A DNA stretch of 64,000 nucleotides from Pyxidicoccus sp. MSG2 (GTDB taxonomy: Bacteria; Myxococcota; Myxococcia; Myxococcales; Myxococcaceae): NCBI RefSeq assembly GCF_026626705.1, contig NZ_JAPNKC010000001.1, forward strand, positions 1-64,000, read 5' to 3'. This document shows, piece after piece, positions 63,038-64,000 of the stretch. How positions within the stretch are numbered: position 1 is the first letter of the stretch; every line of letters begins with the position of its first letter. The notes beneath the pieces are model-generated. The model had not been told where the DNA came from. It did no database searches and saw nothing but the letters and a program-made list of their open reading frames with translations. Made by a program: the position numbers and the translations under genes.

Positions 63038-64000
63038 CTACCCCACCCGCGCCAGCGCGAGGCGGCCTTCCCACCGCTCCTCGAGCGCCTTCACCAGGCC
63101 CTGATTCTCCCGGGCCTTCAGCTCCGGGTCCTTCTCCAGGATGCGCCGGGCCTCGGCCTGGGCCATGGACAGTAGGTCGCCGTCCCTCGCCAGGTTGGCC
63201 ACCGCCAGCTCGGGCAGGCCGCTCTGGCGCGTGCCCAGGAACTCGCCGGGCCCGCGAATCTCCAGGTCCTTCTCCGCGATGACGAAGCCGTCGCTGCTGC
63301 GCTCCATCACCCCGAGCCGCTCGGTGGACTCCCACGAGCGCGCGGCGCCGGCAATCAGATAGCAGTAGCTCGCCGCCGCGCCGCGCCCCACGCGCCCCCG
63401 GAGCTGGTGGAGCTGGGACAGGCCGAAGCGCTCGGCGTGCTCCACCACCATCACCGACGCGTTGGGCACGTCCACGCCCACCTCCACCACGGTGGTGCAG
63501 ACGAGGAGGTCCAGGTGCTTCTCGCGGAACGCCTCCATGACGGCGTCCTTCTCCTCGCCCTTCATCCGCCCGTGCAGCAGGCCGACCCTGGCCTGGGGGA
63601 ACACCTGCGCCAGCTTCTCCACACCCTGCGTGGCGTCCTCCAGGTCGAGCTTCTCGGACTCCTCCACCAGCGGATAGACGACGTACGCCTGATGGCCCTT
63701 CGCCAGCTCGGAGGCCACCGACTCGTACACGCGGGTGCGCTGCTTCTCGTTGAAGACGCGGGTGCTGATGGGCGTGCGCCCCGGCGGGAGCTGGTCGATG
63801 ACGGACAGGTCCAGGTCCCCGTACAGCGTCATGGCCAGCGTGCGCGGAATGGGCGTGGCCGTCATCACCAGCACGTCCGGCTTCGGGCCCTTGCTCATCA
63901 GCGTGTGACGCTGGAGCACACCGAAGCGGTGCTGCTCGTCGATGACCGCGAGCCCCAGCCGCTGGAAGGAGACGTCCTGCTGGATGAGCGCGTGCGTGCC
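63038..64000 (-). CDS. recG: ATP-dependent DNA helicase RecG (C-terminal part)
   Basis: The frame is open to the window end, so only the last 320 residues are present. RecG hallmarks: GTHALIQQDVSF and VIDEQHRFGV (DEQH box, motif II region), MTATPIPRTLAMTLYGDLD (motif III), CTTVVEVGVDVPNA, and HQLRGRVGRG (motif VI). RecG drives branch migration and fork regression in DNA repair. The C-terminal segment (RSSDGFVIAEKDLEIRGPGEFLGTRQSG in blocks) is the family's own end. The N-terminal wedge domain lies beyond the window. Confidence 0.95.
   Translation of the reverse strand, partial: GTHALIQQDVSFQRLGLAVIDEQHRFGVLQRHTLMSKGPKPDVLVMTATPIPRTLAMTLYGDLDLSVIDQLPPGRTPISTRVFNEKQRTRVYESVASELAKGHQAYVVYPLVEESEKLDLEDATQGVEKLAQVFPQARVGLLHGRMKGEEKDAVMEAFREKHLDLLVCTTVVEVGVDVPNASVMVVEHAERFGLSQLHQLRGRVGRGAAASYCYLIAGAARSWESTERLGVMERSSDGFVIAEKDLEIRGPGEFLGTRQSGLPELAVANLARDGDLLSMAQAEARRILEKDPELKARENQGLVKALEERWEGRLALARVG

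Overview
The window is high-GC DNA (about 60 to 75 % in the lines counted) with a very dense gene layout. Several traits point to a myxobacterium of the Myxococcaceae type (Myxococcus, Corallococcus, Pyxidicoccus): many exported hydrolases and lipoproteins, a Ser/Thr kinase and an FHA protein, an ECF sigma factor with a ZAS anti-sigma factor, very large TPR proteins, and an RTX-type metalloprotease. This placement is inference from gene content, not from a marker gene. No tRNA, rRNA, CRISPR array, insertion sequence or prophage was recognised.

Layout. 1-760: 3' part of an SMI1/KNR4 protein. 872-5778: a slightly lower-GC block with a GH5 glycosidase carrying duplicated accessory domains and a methyltransferase fused to a molybdenum-cofactor-sulfurase-like PLP domain. 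6136-9386: a PNGase A-like amidase and small exported or membrane proteins. 9493-13502: metallophosphatase, SelO AMPylase and glycerol-1-phosphate dehydrogenase. 13587-19247: a 7TM/MCP-type protein facing a two-gene operon of a thioredoxin/MORN fusion and an FHA protein, separated by twin hairpins. 19418-21970: a UvrA-like protein. 22104-22621: a frameshifted exported protein.

22781-28827 is the most interesting part: ECF sigma factor, membrane anti-sigma factor, an exported caspase-like protein with an EF-hand loop and a barrel-like C-terminus, and two paralogous lipoproteins. An identical two-part promoter motif, GGTTCCCA-N16-CGGTCTTC, lies before the sigma factor gene and before the second lipoprotein gene, which predicts an autoregulated envelope regulon.

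29117-51793: Ser/Thr kinase with a possible sigma-54 promoter, lipoproteins, pirin, a beta-helix lipoprotein, an alpha-2-macroglobulin with intact thioester, a nucleoside phosphorylase-like protein, a subtilase with three 99-residue repeats, an M13 peptidase, a beta-propeller/cytochrome protein, a GNAT enzyme and an RTX protein with an M91 (NleD-like) protease domain. 52035-64000: a 1691-residue TPR protein, then housekeeping genes: a membrane protein, tmk and a CinA-like domain in one operon, ribBA, a zinc-ribbon protein overlapping thrC, pcm, and the 3' end of recG running off the window.
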